Source: an uncultured Chloroflexaceae bacterium
GTDB taxonomy: Bacteria; Chloroflexota; Chloroflexia; Chloroflexales; Chloroflexaceae
NCBI GenBank assembly: GCA_937141995.1
Contig: CAKZQX010000769.1
Location: 1 to 11,054, forward strand
Length of the DNA: 11,054 nucleotides
Direction of reading: 5' to 3'
A program made the position numbers and the translations under genes. Every line of letters starts with the position of its first letter. Position 1 is the first letter of the stretch. The notes beneath the pieces were generated by a model. The model ran no database searches. It had not been told where the DNA came from and worked only from the letters and a program-made list of their open reading frames with translations. This document shows positions 1 through 6,854 of this stretch, piece after piece.

Positions 1-1406
1 AAGAGCGCAAAACAGGTAGCGATAACCGCCGCCACCGCCGGCCAGCGTAGTGCGCGCAGCAGATGCCGAAGGTTGGAGTCCCGCCATCCCATCAGCGGCC
101 CGGCAATCATCAAGGCAACTATCACAATTCCCAACGGCGGCGTCGTACGCTGGTAGAAACTGGGAGCCAGGCTAAACCGTCCATCCTCGAAGGCTTCCCC
201 ACCCATCGATGTACCGTCGTCAATCTCAAAGGTTGCACCCAGTGCATCCTGCAGGGTGTGCCCCACGCCCGGAATGGCCGAGATCACCGGCATCGAAGTC
301 CCAACGCTAACCACCGCTGCCACCAGCACAACGGTCAACATCCCCAGTACAAAGAAACTGTCGCGGGAGAAGAACTTATCGCTCAACGCCTTTGTGGGAA
401 TATCACGCCAGCGCATCACCATCAAAACCGTGCTGACCCCGACCAGCAACAAGAGGAACCCGACCAGTGCGCCATACACTCCCTCCGCCACAAACGAGTG
501 AACCGAGAAGTTCGCATAGACTCCACTGCGCGTGAGGAAGGTCGCGTACCAGACCATGAGGTAGACAAAGATCGCCAGCAGAAAGTTACTGCGCCGCAGG
601 CCGCCATGGGTTCGCTGCACCAGCATGCCATGGAGCAGTGCCGTCAGCAGCAACCAGGGCACCAGGGAGGAGTTTTCAACCGGATCCCACCCCCAGTAAC
701 CGCCCCATCCGAGCGTCTCGTAGGCCCAGTAGCCCCCCAGCAGCAGCGCCAGTCCCAGAAACGCCCATGCCGCCAGTGTCCAGGGCAGTGCCCGCGTTAC
801 CCAGTTATCATAGTCACGCCGCAGCAACCCTCCCAGCGCAAAGGCAAACGGAACTGCCGCCAGTGCATACCCCACGAACAGAATCGGCGGATGGATAATC
901 ATCCAGAAGTTCTCGAGGGTAGGATTGAGCCCCCGTCCATCCGGCGGTGTCAGCGCTGCACCGGTTTCCGGATCAACTGTCGGCACAAAGGGGTTGAGGA
1001 CGAGCATAAACCCGAGCATAGTCGCCAGGAGCAGCATCATTACCGTTAACACATACGGCTCAAAGTGCCGGGTGCCGCGTATAAGCAGCAGCGCCGCCAC
1101 TGCCGTAAAGAGCGCCCAGATCGCAAAACTGCCGGGCTGTCCGGCCCAACTGGCCGCAATGGTGAAGAATGTCCCCAGGCTCAGCGAACTATAGTTGTTC
1201 ACATAGGCAATATCGAAGCGATGTGCCAGGAACAATGAAACCAGCAGCACCCAGACCGTACAGATCGCGGCAAATGCACCATAGGCACCCGCCCGTCCAT
1301 AGTCCAGGGCCATCTGCCGTCCGCGCGTCACCAGTGCATAGCTACCACTTGACAGCAAAGCAAGTGTGATGCCGGCAACGATTAGCATGGTACCGAAGAA
1401 ATACAT
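1..1406 (-). CDS. ccmF: Cytochrome c maturation protein CcmF (C-terminus beyond window)
   Basis: CcmF is the integral-membrane subunit of the System I heme lyase, which takes heme from holo-CcmE and helps attach it to the CXXCH motif of exported apocytochrome c. About 468 residues are visible, against some 650 in the family, because the gene runs off the left edge. The start is the ATG at 1406, preceded by GAAGGG eight bases upstream. The reading is hydrophobic throughout, with many membrane segments. The tryptophan-rich heme-handling motif WGGYWGWDPVEN begins at residue 234. Four expected landmarks fall close to Escherichia coli numbering: H172 in IIHPPILF (E. coli H173), H259 in LLHGML (H261), H303 in SVHSFVAE (H303). 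The fourth ligand (H491 in E. coli) would lie outside the window. The start is 45 bases from the ccmE stop, so it is co-transcribed with ccmCDE. Identification is firm. Confidence 0.95.
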   Translation of the reverse strand, partial: MYFFGTMLIVAGITLALLSSGSYALVTRGRQMALDYGRAGAYGAFAAICTVWVLLVSLFLAHRFDIAYVNNYSSLSLGTFFTIAASWAGQPGSFAIWALFTAVAALLLIRGTRHFEPYVLTVMMLLLATMLGFMLVLNPFVPTVDPETGAALTPPDGRGLNPTLENFWMIIHPPILFVGYALAAVPFAFALGGLLRRDYDNWVTRALPWTLAAWAFLGLALLLGGYWAYETLGWGGYWGWDPVENSSLVPWLLLTALLHGMLVQRTHGGLRRSNFLLAIFVYLMVWYATFLTRSGVYANFSVHSFVAEGVYGALVGFLLLLVGVSTVLMVMRWRDIPTKALSDKFFSRDSFFVLGMLTVVLVAAVVSVGTSMPVISAIPGVGHTLQDALGATFEIDDGTSMGGEAFEDGRFSLAPSFYQRTTPPLGIVIVALMIAGPLMGWRDSNLRHLLRALRWPAVAAVIATCFAL

Positions 1407-1451
1407 TAGCCCAACCCTTCTAGATAACTGTGTGTTGCCAGTGGTGCTACC

Positions 1452-1880
1452 CTAGAACGACGCACTGCTACCTGCCACTTCTTGATACTTCGAAGGACAC
1501 TTCACTAGCAGACTCTCGGCCATAAATACCTTCTCGCCGGCATCGTACTGACCGACGGCGACAATACTGATAGCCTGCTCAAAGTTTGCCGGTCGGGGCT
1601 CGGCCGAGACGACCTTGACCTGCTCGCCATTCTCATCCTCAAGAATGAATGTCCAGCGCCCCTGTCCATCATACTCGCCCGTACTGCCTAAAAAGCCTGC
1701 AAGCTGCACACTACGACCGCTGCTTGTAGCTTCGCTGACACTATGCGTGTAAGAACGAAACGCGTCCTTGAAGCCAAACACGCCATAGATAATCGCAATC
1801 AGGATAATACCGACACCCGCGATGTGCAGCGGCTTCAAGTGAAAACCGCGCTTCTGGTTAAAAATTGTGTTTACAGCCAT
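1452..1880 (-). CDS. ccmE: Heme chaperone CcmE, CXXXY-type variant
   Basis: CcmE is a membrane-anchored heme chaperone that receives heme through CcmC and hands it to the CcmF lyase outside the membrane. Read from the ATG at 1880 it has 142 residues: a basic N-terminus, one membrane anchor (about residues 13-36), then a beta-rich domain ending at a short flexible tail. In classical CcmE the heme is bound covalently to the histidine of an H-x3-Y motif; here the equivalent position is cysteine, LLVKCPSKYQ, with C128 and Y132. This C-x3-Y form is known from Desulfovibrio and archaea (System I*). The ATG start is chosen because GAGGAG lies 10 bases upstream. A GTG at 1898 would give six more residues and overlap the ccmD stop as GTGA, but has a poor ribosome site. 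The ccmF start follows 45 bases after the stop. Confidence 0.92.
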   Translation of the reverse strand: MAVNTIFNQKRGFHLKPLHIAGVGIILIAIIYGVFGFKDAFRSYTHSVSEATSSGRSVQLAGFLGSTGEYDGQGRWTFILEDENGEQVKVVSAEPRPANFEQAISIVAVGQYDAGEKVFMAESLLVKCPSKYQEVAGSSASF

Positions 1881-1894
1881 ACCAGCTACACTCC

Positions 1895-2125
1895 TCACGC
1901 TTCGTGCAATTCTTCTGCCGGCCGCTCCACTGCCGCCGGTCGCTGCTGCACGCGCAGGGTCGCTGTCGGCTGCCGAACTTCCTCGCGTTCGGGTTGGCGA
2001 TCCAGCCGGTGTCGTAACTCACGTGCCTGCGCGTCAATCCGCCAGAGATAAAAGAAGATGCCGATCCATACCGCCAGAGCCACGGCCATAGCGACATAAA
2101 TTGCAATACCCGCTTCAAACATCAT
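1895..2125 (-). CDS. ccmD: Small CcmD-like membrane protein
   Basis: A 76-residue protein with one membrane helix at about residues 5-27, ending in the CcmD-like signature FFYLWRIDAQARELRHRL, followed by a charged, Gln/Arg/Glu-rich cytoplasmic tail. CcmD is a small accessory subunit that associates with the CcmABC complex and is needed for release of heme-loaded CcmE in E. coli. Length is close to the usual 50-75 residues. The ATG start at 2125 overlaps the ccmC stop as ATGA, with a strong AGGGGG ribosome site seven bases upstream inside ccmC, so the two genes are translationally coupled. Its own stop lies just before the ccmE start. CcmD proteins diverge strongly, so position in the cluster carries much of the call. 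Confidence 0.85.
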   Translation of the reverse strand: MMFEAGIAIYVAMAVALAVWIGIFFYLWRIDAQARELRHRLDRQPEREEVRQPTATLRVQQRPAAVERPAEELHEA

Positions 2126-3087
2126 ACCAGTGCCCCCTCTCGCCGCTCAAGATCCCACCGCACCCCAAGCAGATTCGTCCGCACCTGCAACATCCAGAGA
2201 AACAGCGCCGTAAAGCCCAGGTTCGACGCCAGGAAGGTAAAGAGCGTGCGCGGGTTGTCCATCAACCCGGTACCGGGAGCTTCAATATTCAGACGCACAT
2301 TCCCGGTTGTTGTATCCACCTCTTCCAGGGCCAGTTGGAACCGCAACCCGGGAAAATTCGGTGACACGTCCGGCCGTCCCTGCGCCAGATCAAAGCTCGG
2401 CTCCAGCATTGAACTGCTGGTCAATCCCGGTTCGCTGACCTCAACCTGTGCCACCATGAGATCGCCCTGCCGGTCCAGACTGAGCAGTTCAATCTTCCGG
2501 TCGCCCAGCAGCCGAATCTGCCCTTCTGCCAGCACAACGCCATCGCACTTGCTTCCCGGCAGGAAAGCACAGTTGGGATGCAGGGTACTGTCGGCGGCCC
2601 GCGGTGCAATAAACATTAAGAATGGAACAGTAATAAAGGCAAACAGGGAGTAGACAGCACTAAGTTTGCGGCGGCGTTCCCCATGGTCAATCGCCGAACG
2701 CAGCGCAAACAGCGCGGCATAGATCAGGAGCAAAACAAAAATCGATGTCTGGCGCGGATCCCAGTTCCAGTAGATTCCCCACACCACCTGCGAAAAGATC
2801 GCGCCGGTTACAGTTGCCAGCACCGTAAACAGAAAGCCGCTCTCCGCTGCGGCAAGCGCACGATGATCATCGGCGGGACGGCCACGCCAGAGATATAACC
2901 CGCTAAAAATCGCCGAAACTGCAAAGGCAAGGACGCTCACCCAGGCGGTGGGCACATGCATAATGATAATCCGCCCGGCATCGCCAAGACCTTGATATTG
3001 GGGGACAACCAGAAACATCGCAACCACGACTCCAGCCATCCACACCCCCAGCAGCAGCTTCGTAATTTGGCTCATTTGCTGCGCCAT
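2122..3087 (-). CDS. ccmC: Heme-handling protein CcmC with extra periplasmic-side domain
   Basis: CcmC presents heme to the chaperone CcmE, together with CcmD and CcmAB. The 321-residue reading has six membrane segments, the WWD motif WGIYWNWDPRQTS from residue 103, and the two expected external heme-ligand histidines, H44 in IIMHVPTAW and H170 in STLHP (E. coli H60 and H184). The family is usually about 220-250 residues. Here a block of roughly 110 hydrophilic, strand-rich residues (about 171-281) sits between H170 and the last membrane helix (about 282-303), on the outer face of the membrane. It contains two cysteines, C173 and C181. The start at 3087 has AAGGTG seven bases upstream; M5 is a possible alternative. 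It is the first gene after a 384-bp gap, with a candidate promoter, and heads the ccmCDEF unit. Identification is firm; the insert's role is unknown. Confidence 0.95.
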   Translation of the reverse strand: MAQQMSQITKLLLGVWMAGVVVAMFLVVPQYQGLGDAGRIIIMHVPTAWVSVLAFAVSAIFSGLYLWRGRPADDHRALAAAESGFLFTVLATVTGAIFSQVVWGIYWNWDPRQTSIFVLLLIYAALFALRSAIDHGERRRKLSAVYSLFAFITVPFLMFIAPRAADSTLHPNCAFLPGSKCDGVVLAEGQIRLLGDRKIELLSLDRQGDLMVAQVEVSEPGLTSSSMLEPSFDLAQGRPDVSPNFPGLRFQLALEEVDTTTGNVRLNIEAPGTGLMDNPRTLFTFLASNLGFTALFLWMLQVRTNLLGVRWDLERREGALV

Positions 3088-3471
3088 AGGTCATCACCTT
3101 CCCGGCTCGTATTGGCATTGACTAGAATGATTCTGACACATCATACTACGCTTTTGCACCCAAAGCAATAGAAGTTGTACATCCTGCACCGTGCAGCATA
3201 AACAATGAGCAGGGGTAGCAGGCTTCAGAATGCGGTAGAAGCGCACTAGATCCGACAGGATCGGCCTGGTCGTGCCACTGGCGAAGTTGTCTTAACACAA
3301 CTGGTTGATGTACGGAACAGCAACGAGCACGCAGGCACACCAGTGTGCTATTAAACTTTGTAAAAATTCCTGCCTATATTATAACGCATCAGGGAAGTGT
3401 TTAAAACCCATGTCGGTCACTTGCCACGCCCATAGCTTGCCTGATGGCAACCGGCGAAATACGCCCGCGGC
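3088..3471. other. 384-bp gene-free gap between ccmB and ccmC
   Basis: No convincing reading frame or RNA gene is visible. The region holds a candidate minus-strand promoter (3378-3405) and short inverted repeats: TTGCC/GGCAA at 3437-3450 just past the ccmB stop, GCACAC/GTGTGC at 3335-3348 just downstream of the predicted transcription start, and CTGCAC/GTGCAG at 3184-3196. None is followed by a clear T-run, so no terminator is called. A transcript from this promoter would have a leader of about 285 bases before ccmC, unusually long for a bacterial operon. Confidence 0.6.
3378..3405 (-). promoter_or_regulatory. Candidate sigma70-type promoter for ccmCDEF
   Basis: On the minus strand a perfect -10 hexamer TATAAT (3383-3378) stands 16 bases after TTTAAA (3405-3400), which matches four of six -35 positions. 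Predicted transcription start is near 3371. It is the best promoter-like site between ccmB and ccmC and would allow ccmCDEF to be expressed apart from ccmAB. AT-rich sequence can match by chance, so confidence is moderate. Confidence 0.38.
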
Positions 3472-4164
3472 TCAGGACTCCCACACCGTCCGAAAGAGGA
3501 AGAGCGATGCTACAAACGTAACCACGGCATAGGAGATGAGCGCCTGAAGAAACGATGCGCCATCGCCCCAGGAGGCTCCGGTCAGGGCCAGTGCCGTCCC
3601 CCGGATAACGAGGATCAGGGGCGGAATAAACAGAGGAAAAGCCAGTACCGCAAACAATGCACTTTTGAAGTTGGCTTTGGCGATAATTGCCGCCAGAATC
3701 GTCGTCGCCGTCGTCAGGCAGAGACTGCCCAGCGCCAGCAGCGTAACGAAGAGGCCGACATTGCCCACTTCAACGCCCACAAACATAATGAACAGCAGAC
3801 TGGTAACGGTATCGAGCGCGGCCAGCAGAAGCAGATTAAACAGCAGTTTGCCTAGATAGATCGCGGTAGGCGGGGAAGCCAGCCGCAACGCCAGCGCCGT
3901 CCGGGTCTCTTCTTCCTGGACAAAGCTCCGCGAGAGGCCATTCAGCGCGGCAAAGAGGAGCGCGATCCAGAGGAGTGCCGCCTGCAACGGCTCAACATTT
4001 TGTTGCGTACCGAGGAACTGCGCCCCCAGGCTGACCGCCACCGCACTGCTTGCAGCAAACAGCAGCATTGCATTCAGGGCATAGCGTGTACGCAACTCAC
4101 TGCGCAGGTCTTTGACAAAAACCGCCCAGGCTGCCGTCAGCAGTGCTTGCAGAGAAGGCGTCAT
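3472..4164 (-). CDS. ccmB: Heme exporter membrane subunit CcmB
   Basis: A 230-residue, very hydrophobic protein with six predicted membrane helices and the conserved FPLFIPPLIL segment at residues 176-185, typical of CcmB. With the ATPase CcmA it forms the ABC complex that releases heme-loaded CcmE from CcmC; despite the historical name, heme export itself is disputed. Family length is about 215-230, so it is full length. The N-terminal cytoplasmic segment KDLRSELRTRYALN (from residue 18) is also typical. The ATG at 4164 is three bases after the ccmA stop, with no strong ribosome site of its own, suggesting translational coupling. The 384-bp gap follows before ccmC. Confidence 0.95.
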   Translation of the reverse strand: MTPSLQALLTAAWAVFVKDLRSELRTRYALNAMLLFAASSAVAVSLGAQFLGTQQNVEPLQAALLWIALLFAALNGLSRSFVQEEETRTALALRLASPPTAIYLGKLLFNLLLLAALDTVTSLLFIMFVGVEVGNVGLFVTLLALGSLCLTTATTILAAIIAKANFKSALFAVLAFPLFIPPLILVIRGTALALTGASWGDGASFLQALISYAVVTFVASLFLFRTVWES

Positions 4165-4167
4165 CGC

Positions 4168-4845
4168 TCAGGCAGTATTCAATGTCAACACATAATCCCC
4201 GAAGCGGAGTTCACGAGGATCATTGGTGGCAATAATGCTCATTCCAACGGCGCGCTGCGCATCAACCACCTGCTCCACGACCGTCGCGCCCTGCGCATCA
4301 AGGGTAACAGTCGGCTCGTCGAGCAGCAGTACAGGGGGATGATGCAGCAAGGCATAGGCATAACGCAGCCGGTGGGTCATCCCGGAAGAGTAGCCGATCA
4401 CCCGGTCATCGCCTCGGCCACTCAGGCCGATCCGCTCCAGCAGTTCATCAATTTGCATATCTGAGCAGTGCATTCCACGCACCTCAGCAAAGAAGTGCAA
4501 ATTTTCCCGCGCGGTCAACTCCCGGTAGAGCATCAGATCAGGGGCGACCCATCCCAGCAGATGCCGCGCCTGCTCCGGCGCGTATGCCATACCATCGTGG
4601 CAATACTGGATAGTACCGCTGGTTGGCTGCTGCAACCCGCACAGCATACGCAGCAGCGTGCTCTTCCCGCTGCCGTTTGCACCACTAACGACCAGCGTCT
4701 CCCCTGGCCCCAGCGTGAGCGAAATGGCGCGTAGCACAACTCGCGAGCCATAGCCCGCAGTCACATTGCTGAGTTCGAGGCGCAACGCATTCACATCTAC
4801 CAACTCTACCCACCCCGATTTCACAACACGAATGGTTGCGCTCAT
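4168..4845 (-). CDS. ccmA: ABC transporter ATPase CcmA
   Basis: CcmA is the cytoplasmic ATPase of the CcmAB complex, which drives release of holo-CcmE for heme delivery. The 225-residue reading has Walker A GANGSGKST (55-63), a signature motif YSSGMTHRL (152-160), Walker B VLLLDEP (172-178) with E177 as likely catalytic base, and a D-loop TLD. The switch (H-loop) position reads IIATNDP, with N208 where most ABC ATPases have histidine. The region usually carrying the Q-loop reads APDLMLY. Family proteins usually begin near residue 20 here (ALRLELSNVTAGYG), and the ATG at 4845 has only a weak GGTAG upstream, so the true start may be a downstream GTG (codon 18) or TTG. ccmB follows after three bases. 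A 65-bp interrupted palindrome lies upstream. Confidence 0.93.
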   Translation of the reverse strand: MSATIRVVKSGWVELVDVNALRLELSNVTAGYGSRVVLRAISLTLGPGETLVVSGANGSGKSTLLRMLCGLQQPTSGTIQYCHDGMAYAPEQARHLLGWVAPDLMLYRELTARENLHFFAEVRGMHCSDMQIDELLERIGLSGRGDDRVIGYSSGMTHRLRYAYALLHHPPVLLLDEPTVTLDAQGATVVEQVVDAQRAVGMSIIATNDPRELRFGDYVLTLNTA

Positions 4846-4863
4846 TCTACCACAACTATCCGG

Positions 4864-4875
4864 GGTGGATTACAC
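4864..4875 (+). repeat. 12-base element, copy 1 (upstream of ccmA)
   Basis: GGTGGATTACAC, with internal symmetry GTG-GATTA-CAC, lies 18 bases upstream of the annotated ccmA start and touches the left arm of the 65-bp palindrome. The same 12 bases occur at 6855-6866 upstream of the coiled-coil gene. A shared regulator site or a remnant of a dispersed repeat would explain it. Confidence 0.45.
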
Positions 4876-4937
4876 ACGCAACCGCGTAAAGCAGCTCACC
4901 CACAACTGGTGTGAGACACTTCACGCGGTTGCGTGTG
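4873..4937. repeat. 65-bp interrupted palindrome upstream of ccmA
   Basis: Arms CACACGCAACCGCGT (4873-4887) and ACGCGGTTGCGTGTG (4923-4937) are perfect 15-bp inverted copies. Around the same centre (4905) three more pairs (4889-4891 with 4919-4921) and CTCAC/GTGAG (4895-4899 with 4911-4915) also match, giving 24 of 32 symmetric positions. It fills much of the 150-bp gap between the hydrolase stop and ccmA. It could form a long RNA hairpin ending the hydrolase transcript, but no T-run follows on the minus strand, so an operator or a small mobile-derived repeat is equally possible. Confidence 0.8.
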
Positions 4938-4995
4938 ACACACATAGGATATAGACAACAGCGGGAGGATCTGCGCGCTTTTGCGGATGGGGAGG

Positions 4996-5823
4996 CTACA
5001 AAATCGCCGCACGCTCACGGAGGGCCACTTTTGGGACCGTTGCCGGTGTCACCTGCTTAAGAAAGCGCAGGAGCACCTCGTTGAAAACTTCAGCCTCGTC
5101 GAGGAAGGGAAAATGGCGGCTACTGGGCATCAACACGACTTCAGCATAGGGAATCGAGTCAAACAGGTCAATCTGGTTGGGTCGAACAATATCATCGCGG
5201 CCACCATGAACAATCAACGCAGGAATACGCAGGCGCGTCAGTTCGGGCTGCAAATTCGTCCGCCACATCGAGCTAACTGCCCGGCTCAACGTAAGCGCAC
5301 TGGACTTGACGCTATCGTCAATCACCTCATTCACCGCCGGGTCACTGGTTTCGCCCAGGAAAAAGCGGAACAGCGTACGCCGCAGCCAGGGCAACCGGGC
5401 AAAGCCACCGGCAAAAAAAGGCCGATCCGTTAACTTGAGCAACCAGGAGAGCGAATCGCCCACAATCGGCGCGCCTACTGTGGCAACACGTTGAATGCGA
5501 TCGGGATAGTTGATCGCTGTTTTTATCGCCACCATACCGCCCATCGAGTGCCCGACCAGCATAACCCGGTCAATCCCCAGAGCGTCAAGAAAGCGGATCA
5601 CCTGATCAGAATAATTTTGAATGCTTGCCTGTGTATTTTTTCGACGCGAATCGCCAAAGCCCCAGAAATCAAAAGAATACGTACGAAAATGCTCGGCAAC
5701 AACTTCCATCGTTGGGAACCAGTAGCGCCAGCTTCCGAGCCAGCCATGCAAGAAGAGTACCGGACGACCACGCCCAAATACTTCATAATGAACTGCCTGA
5801 TTTTCAATGACAACGATACTCAT
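4996..5823 (-). CDS. Alpha/beta hydrolase fold protein
   Basis: A 275-residue soluble hydrolase of the alpha/beta fold. The oxyanion-hole motif LFLHGWLGS is at residues 23-31, the nucleophile elbow GHSMGG at 91-96 with S93, the acidic member in HGGRDDIVRP (D210 or D211) and the histidine in SSRHFPFLDE (H237), so the Ser-Asp-His triad is complete. There is no signal peptide. A lid domain probably lies at about residues 122-190. Substrate cannot be read from sequence; esters, lactones, epoxides and haloalkanes are all handled by relatives, though an S nucleophile argues against classic haloalkane dehalogenase. The ATG at 5823 has a weak GAGA ribosome site. It points the same way as ccmA but is separated by 150 bp holding a large palindrome, so a direct role in cytochrome maturation is not implied. 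Confidence 0.9.
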   Translation of the reverse strand: MSIVVIENQAVHYEVFGRGRPVLFLHGWLGSWRYWFPTMEVVAEHFRTYSFDFWGFGDSRRKNTQASIQNYSDQVIRFLDALGIDRVMLVGHSMGGMVAIKTAINYPDRIQRVATVGAPIVGDSLSWLLKLTDRPFFAGGFARLPWLRRTLFRFFLGETSDPAVNEVIDDSVKSSALTLSRAVSSMWRTNLQPELTRLRIPALIVHGGRDDIVRPNQIDLFDSIPYAEVVLMPSSRHFPFLDEAEVFNEVLLRFLKQVTPATVPKVALRERAAIL

Positions 5824-6133
5824 GGTAATCTCGCTTTAGATTAAACAAACGGGCACAAGCAAGGTAGCTTACTGCCGACACTAATGTACACCGTATCGAA
5901 AGGCCCGAAAACTACCATTTTCGCTTTCGCAGGATCAACTGATTGGGTACGATTTGGGTATGATAGCTATGTGCCAGCGACACTTCTGGCTTCAACCTAT
6001 CTAAACCTTACCATGATCAAACGGAACTCACAGCACATTTCGCACACCCGGATGCAGAGACTCCGAAAGAGCAACTCACACCCTACGTGCCGCTGCTCCT
6101 CAAGATTGTGCAACTAAAGGCGGGCCAGGCTGT
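5824..6133. other. 310-bp gap with a protein-like fragment on the plus strand
   Basis: No intact gene is seen. In one plus-strand frame, open from 5967, residues encoded by about 6015-6126 read like real protein (for example HFAHPDAETPKEQLTPYV) but lack a start codon upstream and run into the shadow of the next gene. This could be a decayed gene end. No clear promoter for the hydrolase or terminator for the coiled-coil gene was found. Confidence 0.4.
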
Positions 6134-6784
6134 TCAGGTTACGCTACTGCTGGTGCGTGTATGTAGCGCCGAGATGTTGGTTTCGCGCTCATTGAGTGAG
6201 CGCCGCAGTCGCCACTGGAGTGTAGAAATATCGTTGGAGATAGCGTGCAGATGCTGCATCTCGCGTTCCAATTCTTCCAACAGCGCACTGGCGTGGGCAC
6301 CGACAGCGAGGTTCGTGCGTTCCGTTGAGAGGGTACCGACCCGCTCCTGAATCGTTGACAGCAGGCTGAGCAGGTAAGCCCACGACTCATTATCTTGTTC
6401 CGTGCGCGCCCGGACAACACCATTCCGATGTTCATACCAATCCTGGAACTGTCCCTGTAACGTGTTAATTTGCGCTTCAATGTTCCGTAGGGCTTCCGGG
6501 TCAAACGCACCTCCGGTGGGTGGTACCGACAGTTCACCCCGCGTACTGCTTGCGACCAACTGCTCAAGCTGGTCCTGCAGACAAGAAATAGATGTGCTCA
6601 ACTGGGTTTGCCGCAAGGTAACGGCTTCCTGTTCATTCAACATATCCAGAAGCATCTCGCGTAACCGGGCCGACTCGCTGGCTGTACGTACCGCCTGCTG
6701 CTGGAGCAGGTGGGGCACAAACCAGAGTAACAACACCAGCATCGCCAGAACAGTGATGCCAAGTGCAACTAATAATGCAGTCAT
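6134..6784 (-). CDS. Membrane-anchored coiled-coil protein, function unknown
   Basis: Not recognised as a named family. The 216-residue protein has one N-terminal membrane helix (about residues 3-24) followed directly by long heptad-like, Gln/Glu/Leu-rich stretches (about 28-80, 95-120 and 135-205), broken by a Pro/Gly-rich hinge SVPPTGGAFDP around 86-96. It should be held in the membrane with a coiled-coil tail on one side, probably cytoplasmic. The general plan resembles RmuC-like or other structural coiled-coil proteins but no nuclease motif is visible. The start is well supported: AAGGAGG sits eight bases before the ATG, and a sigma70-like promoter lies about 30 bases upstream. It is flanked by gaps of 310 and 284 bp, so it is probably a single-gene transcript between prmC and the hydrolase. 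Confidence 0.75.
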   Translation of the reverse strand: MTALLVALGITVLAMLVLLLWFVPHLLQQQAVRTASESARLREMLLDMLNEQEAVTLRQTQLSTSISCLQDQLEQLVASSTRGELSVPPTGGAFDPEALRNIEAQINTLQGQFQDWYEHRNGVVRARTEQDNESWAYLLSLLSTIQERVGTLSTERTNLAVGAHASALLEELEREMQHLHAISNDISTLQWRLRRSLNERETNISALHTRTSSSVT

Positions 6785-6810
6785 ATGTGCCTCCTCCTTA
6801 TAGTGTTTTG

Positions 6811-6839
6811 ATTATGACAGAAGGCACGAAGAAGATCAA
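6811..6839 (-). promoter_or_regulatory. Sigma70-type promoter of the coiled-coil gene
   Basis: On the minus strand, -35 TTGATC (6839-6834) and -10 CATAAT (6816-6811) are 17 bases apart, matching four and five of six consensus positions. The predicted start, near 6804, leaves a leader of about 20 bases that contains the AAGGAGG ribosome site. This is the best promoter in the window. Its spacer contains AAGGCACGAAG, an 11-mer also found in both arms of the palindrome at 8501-8537. Confidence 0.6.
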
Positions 6840-6854
6840 AAGGTATGGATGACA

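Noticed and set aside
63..1049. 328-residue open frame on the plus strand
   Set aside because: It is antisense to ccmF; its Gln/Arg/His/Pro-rich content is the mirror of a hydrophobic membrane protein gene.
1881..1898. GTG start for ccmE at 1898
   Set aside because: It gives a GTGA overlap with ccmD but lacks a ribosome site; GAGGAG is correctly placed for the ATG at 1880 instead.
3437..3450. Hairpin past the ccmB stop as a terminator
   Set aside because: The stem has only five base pairs and no T-run follows on the minus strand.
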